64,000 nt of DNA from an uncultured Bacteroides sp. (GTDB lineage: Bacteria; Bacteroidota; Bacteroidia; Bacteroidales; Bacteroidaceae). Position 1 is the first letter of the stretch. Every line of letters starts with the position of its first letter. Below the pieces are notes generated by a model. It did no database searches. It saw only the letters and a list, made by a program, of their open reading frames with translations, and was not told the DNA's origin. The translations under genes were made by a program, and so were the position numbers. Positions 1-8,462 of this stretch are shown piece after piece. The stretch covers positions 124,001-188,000 of the forward strand of contig CALUOO010000002.1 in assembly GCA_944322345.1 (NCBI GenBank). The letters are read 5' to 3'.

Positions 1-1
1 T

Positions 2-205
2 ATCGGACATTATATGGAAACATTCATAGAAAATGTCATGGAAATCAGTATTAAACAGATTTATGGATGGGTGGCCTATGCATGCATTGCACTTCTCTTA
101 TTGTTCCTGTTGTATGATGCTCCTGTCCGAAGGCAACTCAAGCAGATGCCAAGCTGGAAGAGAATAAGGAAAGAGGTTGTACGGTCTTTGGAAAGTAAGG
201 AGTGA
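2..205 (+). CDS. C-terminal fragment of a major facilitator superfamily (MFS) transporter
   Basis: The frame is open to the left edge, so only the last 67 codons are present and the internal ATG at 14 is unlikely to be the true start. The visible part holds one hydrophobic segment (GWVAYACIALLLLFLLYD) followed by a short basic tail containing PVRRQL and KQMPSWKRIRKE. A last membrane helix ending in a conserved-looking D-x-PVRR and a cytoplasmic basic tail resembles the end of Bacteroides MFS permeases. This is recognition by resemblance, not by domain. The gene converges with the GH92 gene and shares its terminator. The substrate cannot be inferred. Confidence 0.55.
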   Translation: MGHYMETFIENVMEISIKQIYGWVAYACIALLLLFLLYDAPVRRQLKQMPSWKRIRKEVVRSLESKE

Positions 206-236
206 ATAACTATTCATACTTTATCTATATTAACAA

Positions 237-272
237 ACCCGCCATCGGACTTAAAAATGTCCGGTGACGGGT
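237..272. terminator. Bidirectional intrinsic terminator between MFS and GH92 genes
   Basis: A 14-bp stem (237-250 with 259-272, two non-Watson-Crick positions) closes an 8-nt loop ttaaaaat. The flanks are AT-rich on both sides. It sits between two convergent genes ending at 205 and 300, so it can serve both transcripts. Confidence 0.65.
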
Positions 273-299
273 ATTGTTTATTGTTTGTAGTGTGATTGG

Positions 300-2651
300 C
301 TAATACTTGTCTTTCGGTTCTGCTCCCATCTCTATCTCCAGCACTCCTCCCTTAGAGAAGTCCTCGAATGAGAGGCGCGGTGTGTGAAGCGTCTGGTTGT
401 TCAGCTTATACTGCTGTACATAGCCGTTTTCCGGAGTGTTTCCTTTGACTTGGATCACGAACTCTTTCCCTTCATAGTAATCGGGATTGAGCTGGATGGT
501 GATCTTGTCGAACAGAGGAGCACCCAGCCCGAACGAGGGTTGTATGTCGGTCAGGCCTTTTACATCAAACAAGCCCATCGACGAGATGACGTACCATGCA
601 CCCAGCTGTCCCTGATCTTCGTCCTGTCCGTAGCCGTAGCCGTGGATACCGTCAGTTCCGTAAAACTCGTTCAGGATAGCCCGTACCCATTTCTGTGTCA
701 ACGACGGTTTGCCAGCTTCGTTGAACAGCCACGAGATGTGCAGACAGGGTTGGTTGCCTTGGTTGTACAGTGTCTGCAATCCTGCAAAAGCACCTACCTC
801 TGTACCTCCGCTGAAGATTTTCTTCTGCGATTGGGTGAAGATGCTGTCCAGACGGGCGTTGAATACGTCGGCTCCCACTTTGTCTACAAGTCCTTTCACA
901 TCGTGAGGAACGTAGAAGGTGTATTGCCATGCATTTCCTTCCTGGAAACCTCTCCAGACTTGCATCGGGTCGAAGTTGTCGACAAACTGTCCGTCTGCCT
1001 TTTTCGGACGGATGAAGTTGGTTGATGGGTCGTAGAGGCGTTCCCAGCCTTTTGACAGATACATCAACCGGTTGTAGTTGGCTGTGTCGTTCAGTTGCTT
1101 TGCCCATTGTGCCACTGCCCATGAACTGTAGGAGTATTCCAGTGTATGCGATGCAGAGAACAGGAAGGCCTCGAGAGGTCCTGCGCCTTGGTCTTCATGG
1201 GGTACATATCCGTATTGGGTAAAGCGGTCGGTGTCTACCTTACCGGCTCCCATCGGTCGGTTTGTTCCGTCCAGTTCGTTTTTCAGGCAGGCTTCGTAGG
1301 CGAGTGCCGTGTCGAAGTCGCGGATGCCACACTGGTAGGCTCCGGCAATGACGGTAGGCAGCAGGTTGGTGCCTACACCCGATACATATCGGTTGTTGGC
1401 CAGTCCGTCGGCCAGCCATCCGGCATCCTTGTATGCCTGCAGATGGGTGCTGACATACTGTGACATATATTCGGGATATGCCATGATCCAGAGTTGCGAC
1501 AGGTTCCACTGTCCGCCCCATATACCGTCGGTATTGTAGACGTTGTATGCCGGCTTTCCGTCCTTCATGGGTAGTTGGCCGATAGAACCGTCGTTCTTGG
1601 GATAGGCTCCGTTTACGTCGCTGGCCAGTCCGCGTCCCAGCAGGGCATGATACAGTCCGGTGTAGAATTTCACTTTGTCCTCTTTAATGGGAGTTTCTAC
1701 GCGGATTCGTCCCAGATAGTTCTCCCATGCCTCGTGCGACTGCTCCTTTGCCTCGTCGAACGAGAGGTCGGCTGCTTCCGTCTCGAGGTTCAGCCGTGCA
1801 TTCTCTATTGAGGTGTACGAAAGTCCTATCTTGACTGTGACGTCAGATTCTTTTTTGAAGTCATAGGTCAGATAAAGTCCGGCTCCCTTGCCTGTAGCGC
1901 TACGCTTCCCTTCTTCCTGATTCTCGTTGTGGAATGTGCCGAAGGCAGACGGCTCACGGTCGGCTATTGCCGAGAAATAGATGGGAACCTGTGCGCCCGG
2001 CTGATATTTCTTTACGTATTCGGGCAGAGTGATGACATAGCCTTCGATGCGTCCGTCGGCAGTATAAGTGACCGATGCGTCGTGTACGGCTCCGCTTTCG
2101 CCCTGCCGGTTACCGATGTCGAACAGAATATGGTTGTCTGCTCCTTTCGGGAAGTGATAACGCTGGAAGGCCACACGCGGAGTTGCGGTGACTTCGGCCT
2201 TTATCTGATAGTCGTCCAGCAAGACGGAGTAATATCCTGCGGTAGCTGTCTCGTTGGCATGGTCGAAGTGAGAGCGGTATCCCTTCTTTACGCTGTCTGT
2301 CGGTAGTCCGGGAACGGTAATCAGCTCGCCGCGTGTAGGCATCAGCACCACACCTCCCACCTGAAACTCATGCAGGCAGGGGAATCCTTCGATAGACTGA
2401 TCGCGGTAGTCATATCCGGTTGCCTCCCAGCCCGAAGCATTTCCCAGATGTCCGTTGGTCGACGGTCCCGGTTTTGCCAGTCCGAAAGGCATTGCTCCCG
2501 GAGCAAAATGGAACCAGCGGCAATGGGCGGTACCGATGCGCGGTTCTACGTATTGTGTCAACGACTCTTGTTCTGTCCGGTTGCCCGGAGATGTGCACGA
2601 TTGCATGCCTGCCAGACAGGCAAGCAGCAGGTAGCTTAAGATAGGTTTCAT
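300..2651 (-). CDS. GH92 alpha-mannosidase, secreted lipoprotein
   Basis: This 783-residue protein has a lipoprotein-type signal (Cys19 after LAGMQS) and the full GH92 two-domain fold length. GH92 enzymes are calcium-dependent exo-acting alpha-mannosidases that trim N-glycans or yeast mannan. Visible family signatures are the N-terminal GT-x(4)-WFHFAPGAMPFG-like block, TLEYSYSSW with the predicted general acid Glu505, the VPHD block near 581, the NQPCLHISWLFNEAG block near 633, and GQDEDQGQLGAWY, where Asp677 and Asp679 match the paired catalytic bases. All catalytic positions I can recognise are kept, so it should be active. The linkage (alpha-1,2, -1,3, -1,4 or -1,6) cannot be read from sequence. 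It lies 400 bp downstream of GH30 behind its own promoter-like box and is probably transcribed separately. Mannosidase beside GH30 and GH5 suggests glycoprotein or mannan foraging, but that is inference. Confidence 0.92.
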   Translation of the reverse strand: MKPILSYLLLACLAGMQSCTSPGNRTEQESLTQYVEPRIGTAHCRWFHFAPGAMPFGLAKPGPSTNGHLGNASGWEATGYDYRDQSIEGFPCLHEFQVGGVVLMPTRGELITVPGLPTDSVKKGYRSHFDHANETATAGYYSVLLDDYQIKAEVTATPRVAFQRYHFPKGADNHILFDIGNRQGESGAVHDASVTYTADGRIEGYVITLPEYVKKYQPGAQVPIYFSAIADREPSAFGTFHNENQEEGKRSATGKGAGLYLTYDFKKESDVTVKIGLSYTSIENARLNLETEAADLSFDEAKEQSHEAWENYLGRIRVETPIKEDKVKFYTGLYHALLGRGLASDVNGAYPKNDGSIGQLPMKDGKPAYNVYNTDGIWGGQWNLSQLWIMAYPEYMSQYVSTHLQAYKDAGWLADGLANNRYVSGVGTNLLPTVIAGAYQCGIRDFDTALAYEACLKNELDGTNRPMGAGKVDTDRFTQYGYVPHEDQGAGPLEAFLFSASHTLEYSYSSWAVAQWAKQLNDTANYNRLMYLSKGWERLYDPSTNFIRPKKADGQFVDNFDPMQVWRGFQEGNAWQYTFYVPHDVKGLVDKVGADVFNARLDSIFTQSQKKIFSGGTEVGAFAGLQTLYNQGNQPCLHISWLFNEAGKPSLTQKWVRAILNEFYGTDGIHGYGYGQDEDQGQLGAWYVISSMGLFDVKGLTDIQPSFGLGAPLFDKITIQLNPDYYEGKEFVIQVKGNTPENGYVQQYKLNNQTLHTPRLSFEDFSKGGVLEIEMGAEPKDKY

Positions 2652-2695
2652 GATATGTTTGTTTGTTGATTATATATGTTTCTTACTCTTTTTCG

Positions 2696-2703
2696 CAAAT
2701 GTA
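2696..2703 (-). promoter_or_regulatory. Bacteroides -7 box upstream of GH92
   Basis: On the minus strand this reads TACATTTG followed by C, matching the Bacteroides TAnnTTTG -7 consensus. It lies about 45 bp before the GH92 ATG. I see no clear TTTG element at -33, so the call rests on the -7 box alone. Confidence 0.45.
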
Positions 2704-2802
2704 ATAAGAAAAGTATAAACTTTCTTTGTAGTTATGTGTGAAACTTCTTCGTTGGCTACATGGTTTTGTCTTCTGATATGTGATGATTATTCCCTTTTTC
2801 TC

Positions 2803-2913
2803 GCAATTTTATTCCGTATCACTTAGGTTGTCCTTTCGTTTCACATACGTGATACGAACGTTTGACTATTGTGATACGAACGTGTTACTTAGGTGATACG
2901 AAAAAATGATTGT
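2803..2913. repeat. Intergenic modular repeat, 22-bp period, GTGATACGAA family
   Basis: Five copies of the 10-mer GTGATACGAA occur at an exact 22-bp step: two in reverse orientation (2813-2822 and 2835-2844, with one mismatch each) and three forward (2849, 2871, 2893). The orientation switches in the middle, forming a near-palindrome at 2835-2858. The outer flanks are also inverted: CAATTTTATT on the left, and AAAAAATGATTG, whose complement begins CAATCATTTTTT, on the right. No open frame explains it. Together with the promoter at 2696 and the terminator at 2974 this accounts for the 400-bp gap between GH30 and GH92. Confidence 0.75.
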
Positions 2914-2973
2914 AAGGGGAAGGGGAAATTGTTGGAGGGGAAAGCTTTAGGGCTTTAAGTGAGGGCAGAAAAG

Positions 2974-3021
2974 AAACAGGCAAACGGGTGAATCTGATTT
3001 ACTTCTCCCGTTTGCCTGTTT
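2974..3021 (-). terminator. Intrinsic terminator of the GH30 transcript
   Basis: A perfect 15-bp stem (2974-2988 with 3007-3021, arm AAACAGGCAAACGGG) closes an 18-nt loop. On the minus strand it is followed by TTTCTTTTC. It lies 31 bp after the GH30 stop codon. Confidence 0.8.
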
Positions 3022-3051
3022 TACTTGCCAACTTGTCTGCTTGTCGACTTA

Positions 3052-4494
3052 TTACCTGAATTTGATGACAAACGTGGTGAGTGACTTGGCTGGACTGTTG
3101 TAGGAGAGAAGTTTCTTCTTTACCTTTTCTGTAGGAATAGTCTGGCAGTCTTCGTCTGCACTTGTACGCCATGCCTTGATGGTGGCAATCTGACGGTGGA
3201 AACGGCTCAGATCGACACTGAAAGTGCGACTGTTGTCGGTGGTGTTCAGCAGGGCGACAGCGAGATGCTTCCCGTCGGGCGAGAGGGCGGCAAGTATCTG
3301 GTCGTTGTTGCTTTCTATGAACGTGTATCCCTGCTTGAAGAAGCGGGTAATCTGCATGCGGACGTAGAAATTTTTGATGATGTGATACTCTTGTGTCTTG
3401 AAATTACCGCGCAACACGCACCATTCGTTGTTCCATTCTTCCATAATCTGCCAGTCGAGCCACGCCTGCGGACGCATGATACGCATGTCGTCGAACAGTT
3501 TTTGTGTCAGCAGCAGATTGCTTTCCAGTCCACTTCCGCCGCTTGGACCAGTCTCCGACTGCCAGAAGGGTTTGCCTGCCTGCTGCATCAGCTGGCGCAC
3601 TTCGTGACGTTGTTCGTTTGTTCCGGAGTAGGTGTGGGTGTTGAGCTGTCCCAGTTTGTCCCAGATGTCTCCTGCCTCCTGAAACTTTTTCTGGGTGATG
3701 AGAAAGTGCTGGAGGTTGGTCTCGTCGGAGGCGGAGAGCACGGTGTTCAGTCCCGATGCCTTCAGTTTGGGATAGAGCATGCGGATGATTGTCATCTGAG
3801 TTTCGGGGTCGAAGTGGCATCCTTCCTGACTGCCCAGCGCATACCAGTAGTCGGAGAGGGGTTCGTTGAAAGGTTCCAGTGTCTTGAAGTCTATCTGATA
3901 GGCAGACTTGTAGTGCTTGCAGACTTCGAGCAGGTAGTCGCAGAATGCTTCGTAGTATTCCGGCTTCAGGTTGTCTTTTTTAGGGTCTTTGTGTCCGGCG
4001 GCACATCCGCTGTAGGTCATCCAGTAGGGAGCTGAGTTGGAGAATGCTTCGAATACGGCATCGGGTCTCTTCTCCTTGAGTTTCAGCAGCAGTGTACGCT
4101 GTCCCTTATCGGCATTCCAGTTGTAGGGAGCTGTGGGAGAGTCTTTGAATCCTTCCATTTCCGCCCGTTTGCCTTTGCCCTTTACCATGTGTCCGTCGAT
4201 GTGTGAGGGATCGTCGCCTCCGCCGATGTTGTAGCGGAAGATGTTCATGTTCAGCTTGTCGGGCGAGGTGAGCAGCTCTACGATAGAGTCTACTTTGCTT
4301 TCTTCCCAATTACCGACTTGGGCAGCCCACCAACAGAGCGAACTTCCCCATCCTTCGAGCTGCTGATAGCGTTTTTCGGGGTCAATAACGGTAGGTTGAG
4401 GCTCTTGTCGGTCGGACGGTACGTCTCCTTTAGCCTTTACGGGAAGAAGCAGGACAAGAAGGAGAAGGAACGGAAAAAGATAATGCTTGCTCAT
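3052..4494 (-). CDS. GH30 family glycoside hydrolase (endo-beta-1,6-galactanase-like)
   Basis: A 480-residue secreted protein with a signal peptide (residues 1 to about 22) and a complete GH30 (beta/alpha)8 barrel. FKTLEPFNEP carries the predicted acid/base Glu211 and FWQSETG the predicted nucleophile Glu314, spaced as in clan GH-A. The early QLEGWGSSLCWWA block (from residue 45) and FRYNIGGGDD are typical of GH30 members annotated as beta-1,6-galactanase, xylanase or glucosylceramidase-like. I favour endo-beta-1,6-galactanase from the overall pattern but cannot prove the substrate. It follows the WbqC-family gene by 52 bp on the same strand and is probably the last gene of that run. An 8-bp tandem repeat abuts the start codon and may alter its translation. 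Confidence 0.85.
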   Translation of the reverse strand: MSKHYLFPFLLLLVLLLPVKAKGDVPSDRQEPQPTVIDPEKRYQQLEGWGSSLCWWAAQVGNWEESKVDSIVELLTSPDKLNMNIFRYNIGGGDDPSHIDGHMVKGKGKRAEMEGFKDSPTAPYNWNADKGQRTLLLKLKEKRPDAVFEAFSNSAPYWMTYSGCAAGHKDPKKDNLKPEYYEAFCDYLLEVCKHYKSAYQIDFKTLEPFNEPLSDYWYALGSQEGCHFDPETQMTIIRMLYPKLKASGLNTVLSASDETNLQHFLITQKKFQEAGDIWDKLGQLNTHTYSGTNEQRHEVRQLMQQAGKPFWQSETGPSGGSGLESNLLLTQKLFDDMRIMRPQAWLDWQIMEEWNNEWCVLRGNFKTQEYHIIKNFYVRMQITRFFKQGYTFIESNNDQILAALSPDGKHLAVALLNTTDNSRTFSVDLSRFHRQIATIKAWRTSADEDCQTIPTEKVKKKLLSYNSPAKSLTTFVIKFR

Positions 4495-4496
4495 AA

Positions 4497-4540
4497 CTCA
4501 AAAACTCAAAAACTTAAAAACTCAAAAACTCAAGAACTCA
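4497..4540. repeat. 8-bp tandem repeat directly upstream of GH30 start
   Basis: The plus strand shows CTCAAAAA repeated about 5.5 times (units at 4497, 4505, 4513 with one change, 4521, 4529 with one change, then partial). On the coding strand this is TTTTTGAG repeated up to 2 nt before the GH30 ATG at 4494, so it occupies the ribosome-binding region and most of the 52-bp gap. Confidence 0.9.
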
Positions 4541-4546
4541 CCACTC

Positions 4547-5167
4547 TCAAAGCAGGAGCAGACTTTCCGGTCCCATGTTGAACAGCAGGTCGATGATGCT
4601 GAGATTGGGGATAAATCCCAGTTTCTGTTCAAATACCTGATAATAGGGCTTGGCAACAAACTCGGGATCTTCTATGTGGAAATCCTTTTTAGGATGGATG
4701 CGTTCGCGAAAGTCTGTCTCGTCCGAAGTGAAGTCGGTTTTATACGCTTCTGTCCGTTCCATATTGGGATGCAGTCCGATGAGCTCGCAAATCATCCGGC
4801 ACAGCTCTTCGTTGAAGTCTATCAGAAATTCATATTTCTTTTCGTAGAAAGGGCGGAAGTCGTCCTTGTAATATTCGAAGAACGGGGTGCTGTTGTAGGC
4901 TGACTCAATGGCATTCCAGTGCAGGTGACGCCAGTTACCGTGGTCGGAGATGCGGATATCCTTCATCGGACACTTCGGTGTGTCGGGTTTTACGGTGGGG
5001 ATGGACAAGGGAAGTTCGCTGTCGGGTGCGGCAATGGTACACCGGTTGCGGTAGGTCTGCTTCATGTAGTGGTCGTGCTGTTCTACATAAATCTTGTCGT
5101 AAGTCGCCAGCTTGGTGTAATACTCCACCGGGGCGAGATAGGCGGAAGACAGATAGACTGTTTTCAT
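4547..5167 (-). CDS. WbqC-like family protein
   Basis: A cytoplasmic protein of 206 residues from the start chosen here (MKTVYLSSAYLAPVEYY). The N-terminal TVYLSSAYLAPVEYY block, the Asn-Arg-Cys motif after TYRNRC, the LPLSIPTVKP segment and the C-terminal IPNLSIIDLLFNMGPES signature are typical of WbqC, a family of unknown mechanism found in surface-polysaccharide clusters and, in Bacteroidetes, beside dapB and lepB. The ATG at 5167 overlaps the stop of the upstream C10 peptidase gene in an ATGA arrangement, which supports translational coupling; an in-frame start 21 nt earlier would lie inside that gene. Its role is unproven. Confidence 0.85.
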   Translation of the reverse strand: MKTVYLSSAYLAPVEYYTKLATYDKIYVEQHDHYMKQTYRNRCTIAAPDSELPLSIPTVKPDTPKCPMKDIRISDHGNWRHLHWNAIESAYNSTPFFEYYKDDFRPFYEKKYEFLIDFNEELCRMICELIGLHPNMERTEAYKTDFTSDETDFRERIHPKKDFHIEDPEFVAKPYYQVFEQKLGFIPNLSIIDLLFNMGPESLLLL

Positions 5168-7260
5168 TCTTTTTTCATTAATGGACAATTAGTGAATATT
5201 CTGTTGTATTCCTGTTGGAATCTGGCAGGCAGATTGGCTTGTGAGAGCTCTTTGCAATAAAAGAAAGCGTGGTGCTCTATCATTTCTATGTTTTGCGGTA
5301 CTGTCACGGAACGTAGCATCGGGCAATCGTTGAATGCATGGCTACGCAAACGTCTTAATTGCTCGGACAGTGTTACTTTTGATAGCAACAGGCTTGCATC
5401 AAATGCATATGGATATATTAGTTTGATACTTTGAGGTAATTTGTAAGAGGATGCATTCCGATAAGCCGGATAACAGATCAGTGTGGTAAAGTATTTATCG
5501 AAAAGTACACCATCTTTACTTGCATAGTATTCATTGGATGCGGCAACAGAGAATGATTTTAGGGACTGGCATCCAATCCATGCTCTTGGTTGTATGTCTC
5601 TTACTTGTGCCGGAAGATTTATGTGCTGCAAAGAAACACAGTTCTGAAAAGCATTCTGCCGGATGATGGCAGCTTCTCCGGGTAAGATTAGTTTGCAGAG
5701 GTTGCGGCAGTCTTTGAACATGAATTCTCCAATAAGTCCGGCTTTTGTGTAATATTGCAGGTAGTAATTGCTGCCGTCTTTGACAAACTTCCATTCCCGA
5801 TTTCCGTCAGTCTCTCCTCCTAGGCGGCAATAGAGTTGCCACTGCTCATCTGTCATGGTCTCGAAGTCAAATGTTACCATTTTCCCTCCGGTTTCTTCTC
5901 CTTTCATTCCGCGTTTCCATCTTTCGTGTTTCAGATTCCGCTTGTAATATGGCTGTTCATAATCATCTACGAATTTTGCTTTCGACAGATTAAGCTCTCG
6001 TAGCTCTCCTCCATCGTCAAATACGGTTTCGGTAGCTCCTGCCATTTTTCTTAGCAGAAGAACGTCTTTACCGTTTAGTGGACCTGTTATGATTAAGGAA
6101 GTTAACGTCTGTTGCTCTTTGTCTGTGATATGTTGTGCCAATGTTCCGGGTTGCGAGAGGAGTATTGTCTTTTGAACAGTTTTAATCTCCAATGGACGGA
6201 TTTTGGCTATCACGTAAGGTGTTAACTGAAAATTGTTTGCTGCTGCAGGCAAAGCGGACAGTTTGAAATAACCGTTTTTGGCACCTTCCCATCCCCAGTC
6301 GAAGTGGAAATAATCGTTGATAAATCCGTCGCAAACGAAAAAGTGTCCATGTCCACAGCATAGGACCGGGCGCTTGGCCTCCAACTCTTTATGTAGGAAC
6401 TGCATAAACTGACTGTCGGATAATATTTTTTTCTCTAAATGGCATACTTCGGGATGATAACCGAAATGCTTGAAGAAAGAAGTGGCTGCAGGTGTGGTAT
6501 AACTTACTGATGCCGAAGCGCCGAAAACCGTTTCCGAAGCCATGGCACAATAATAGAGCAACGGGCTAATGCTTTTATATGCGCCTGCAATGTCTTGAGT
6601 GGTATATTTGGGGACTATCGTATTCCAGTTGATGTGCAGTGAATCAAAATTGGTTACGAATGAAAATTTTATACCTTTTTCAGATACCCTTGAATACGCA
6701 CTTATCCCTTTGCCTTGCTGTGGATACCGGTAGTAATTTAATATTTGTGCTATAGCTATTGGAGCACAACCTACCATTGTTTTCTGACCGTTATTATCGA
6801 CAGGCATGAACAGGTTATAGGGATGTTTCTGATGCCAATACACTGTAGGCAGGAATGGCAGGCAGACAGAATCTTTCCGTTGATAATAGATTTTGTCTTC
6901 TGATTTTGGTTGAGCTGTATAGTTTGGCCATTCCGAAACCTCTTTGCTGTATTGGTTCATGACAGACCGTATCGTAGGATTGTTCAGATTCATGGATCCT
7001 TCTTTGGCAAAGGCCAGTATGGGAGAAGGTAAGCTGTCATCATTTCCCATGACCACAAATCCGGCAGGATGTCCGTTTGAAAAATAATTGATAATATGAA
7101 GCTGTCCGAATTGGGCTATCTGATGTGTATAGCCGTTTGGCTTCTCTTTCCCAAATAGAAACAGACTGCCTGCTTCTACTGCTTTTTGAGGACTAATCGA
7201 CGCAGCATGAAGCGATGCGGCAATTATAAAAAGCTGGAGAAGTGATAAAATTATTTTCAT
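5164..7260 (-). CDS. C10 (streptopain-type) cysteine peptidase with BspA-like leucine-rich repeats
   Basis: A 698-residue secreted protein. Residues 1-20 are a signal peptide; 21 to about 120 form a propeptide of the C10 inhibitor type; about 125-350 is the papain-like C10 domain. MVGCAPIAIAQILNYYRYP gives the catalytic Cys165, and CGHGHFFVCDG the catalytic His306, followed by FHFDWGWEGAKNGYF as in streptopain and PrtT. Residues from about 510 to the end carry BspA-type leucine-rich repeats with phrases such as IIRQNAFQNCVSLQHINLP, which usually bind host or bacterial surfaces. The gene looks more AT-rich than lepB and dapB upstream. It sits between GH5 and the WbqC-family gene, overlapping the latter by 4 nt. 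Substrate unknown; C10 peptidases of gut Bacteroides are thought to act on host proteins or to control bacteriocin-like products. Confidence 0.88.
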   Translation of the reverse strand: MKIILSLLQLFIIAASLHAASISPQKAVEAGSLFLFGKEKPNGYTHQIAQFGQLHIINYFSNGHPAGFVVMGNDDSLPSPILAFAKEGSMNLNNPTIRSVMNQYSKEVSEWPNYTAQPKSEDKIYYQRKDSVCLPFLPTVYWHQKHPYNLFMPVDNNGQKTMVGCAPIAIAQILNYYRYPQQGKGISAYSRVSEKGIKFSFVTNFDSLHINWNTIVPKYTTQDIAGAYKSISPLLYYCAMASETVFGASASVSYTTPAATSFFKHFGYHPEVCHLEKKILSDSQFMQFLHKELEAKRPVLCCGHGHFFVCDGFINDYFHFDWGWEGAKNGYFKLSALPAAANNFQLTPYVIAKIRPLEIKTVQKTILLSQPGTLAQHITDKEQQTLTSLIITGPLNGKDVLLLRKMAGATETVFDDGGELRELNLSKAKFVDDYEQPYYKRNLKHERWKRGMKGEETGGKMVTFDFETMTDEQWQLYCRLGGETDGNREWKFVKDGSNYYLQYYTKAGLIGEFMFKDCRNLCKLILPGEAAIIRQNAFQNCVSLQHINLPAQVRDIQPRAWIGCQSLKSFSVAASNEYYASKDGVLFDKYFTTLICYPAYRNASSYKLPQSIKLIYPYAFDASLLLSKVTLSEQLRRLRSHAFNDCPMLRSVTVPQNIEMIEHHAFFYCKELSQANLPARFQQEYNRIFTNCPLMKKE

Positions 7261-7328
7261 GACTTTACTTGAGGTTAAGTGACTTAGTTCTTATGTTTTC
7301 AGGGTGCACTGGGCAGCACTTGCTGATT

Positions 7329-8423
7329 TTATTTTTTCTTTCCGCCTGTCAGTATCTTGATGACATTTGTCTGTTTCTGATCTTTGGACGCTACACTGAA
7401 GCTTCCTTTGTAGTCCCAGTTGGCTCTTGCTATACCGTACTGGTCGAATAGAGAGACCACATCGGTATACCAGCGCTCTTTGTCGGCTTGGGGAGTCTGG
7501 TTTATGCAGCCAAATTCGCCGCAGTAGACAGGAAGATTGTATCGTTTGACCACCTCAAGTACCTGCTTGAAATGGCTCTCTATTACTCCTTTGTTGTAGA
7601 CTTCTTTGTTCCAATAGGCGAAGCGTTGTTTCAGATTGTCGGGTAATTGTTGCAGGTCGTCGTCGGCAATCAGTTTTCCGGGATAGTGTACCGGGCCGGT
7701 ATAGTCTTTCATGTCTGTCCAGCTTGCTCTGTAGTGTGTCAGAATGAATGGATTGTAGTAATGGAAGCTGATGATGATGTTCGGATCGTTTTCCGGTAGC
7801 CGCAGGTGACTTACGGTCTCGTAGCCTTGCCAGCGGTTGGAACCGATCACCAATGTCCTTTTAGGTTCCAGTTCGCGGATTGTCGCTACACATTCGTCTA
7901 CCAGTTTGTTCCACTGTTCGTGGTCGTCTGCCACTGGTTCGTTCATCAGTTCATAGGCAAGAAAATTGTTGGAATATCGCTTGAGTTCGGAGCTTAGCTG
8001 TTTCCATAGATCGTAAAAACGCAACTGCTCGTTCCGGTCGGTAAAGAGAGGCTTCTCTTTGGCATTGAAGTGATGGGAACGGAGGATATGCAGGTCGACT
8101 ACAGCTTTCAGATGGTATTTCTTACACCATGCCAGTGCGTTGTGCAACAGCTTGAAGGCCTCTTCCTCTTTGTCTCCTTCAGGAGTAAACATCTGTTCTT
8201 CGTCTATCGGGATGCGCAGATGGTCGAATCCGGCTTCTGCGAGAAACTTGACATCCTCTTCTGTAAAGTAAGCCGCACGTTTTTCACCTCTTGCGTCGCT
8301 TTGCGAAAGCCAGTGGCTGATGTTGATTCCTTTCCAGATGGAAAATTTGTTTTTCTTCGGGGCTGCTATGCAGATCATGCAGCTAAGGCACAAAAGACAG
8401 AAGAATGTGATTCCTTTTTTCAT
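7329..8423 (-). CDS. GH5 family glycoside hydrolase, secreted
   Basis: A 364-residue protein with a signal peptide (cleavage after about residue 21) and a full GH5 barrel. LAYELMNEP holds the acid/base Glu162, and LPVYCGEFG the nucleophile Glu303; HLRIPID, DLHILRSHH and SFHYYNPF are the other conserved strands. Family members cut beta-1,4-glucan, mannan, xyloglucan or related glycans; the subfamily is not decidable here. It starts 39 bp after the stop of the signal-peptidase-like gene and precedes the C10 peptidase by 68 bp on the same strand, so it is probably read from the dapB promoter. GH5 and C10 look inserted into an otherwise housekeeping cluster. Confidence 0.88.
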   Translation of the reverse strand: MKKGITFFCLLCLSCMICIAAPKKNKFSIWKGINISHWLSQSDARGEKRAAYFTEEDVKFLAEAGFDHLRIPIDEEQMFTPEGDKEEEAFKLLHNALAWCKKYHLKAVVDLHILRSHHFNAKEKPLFTDRNEQLRFYDLWKQLSSELKRYSNNFLAYELMNEPVADDHEQWNKLVDECVATIRELEPKRTLVIGSNRWQGYETVSHLRLPENDPNIIISFHYYNPFILTHYRASWTDMKDYTGPVHYPGKLIADDDLQQLPDNLKQRFAYWNKEVYNKGVIESHFKQVLEVVKRYNLPVYCGEFGCINQTPQADKERWYTDVVSLFDQYGIARANWDYKGSFSVASKDQKQTNVIKILTGGKKK

Positions 8424-8462
8424 GATAATAATGTTTGAAGTGATTAATAAATTTAGAAAAGG

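Noticed and set aside
3196-4035. Open frame of 279 codons on the plus strand inside GH30
   Set aside because: It lies fully opposite the GH30 gene, which has catalytic motifs and a signal peptide; the frame has no domain and reflects codon bias of the real gene.
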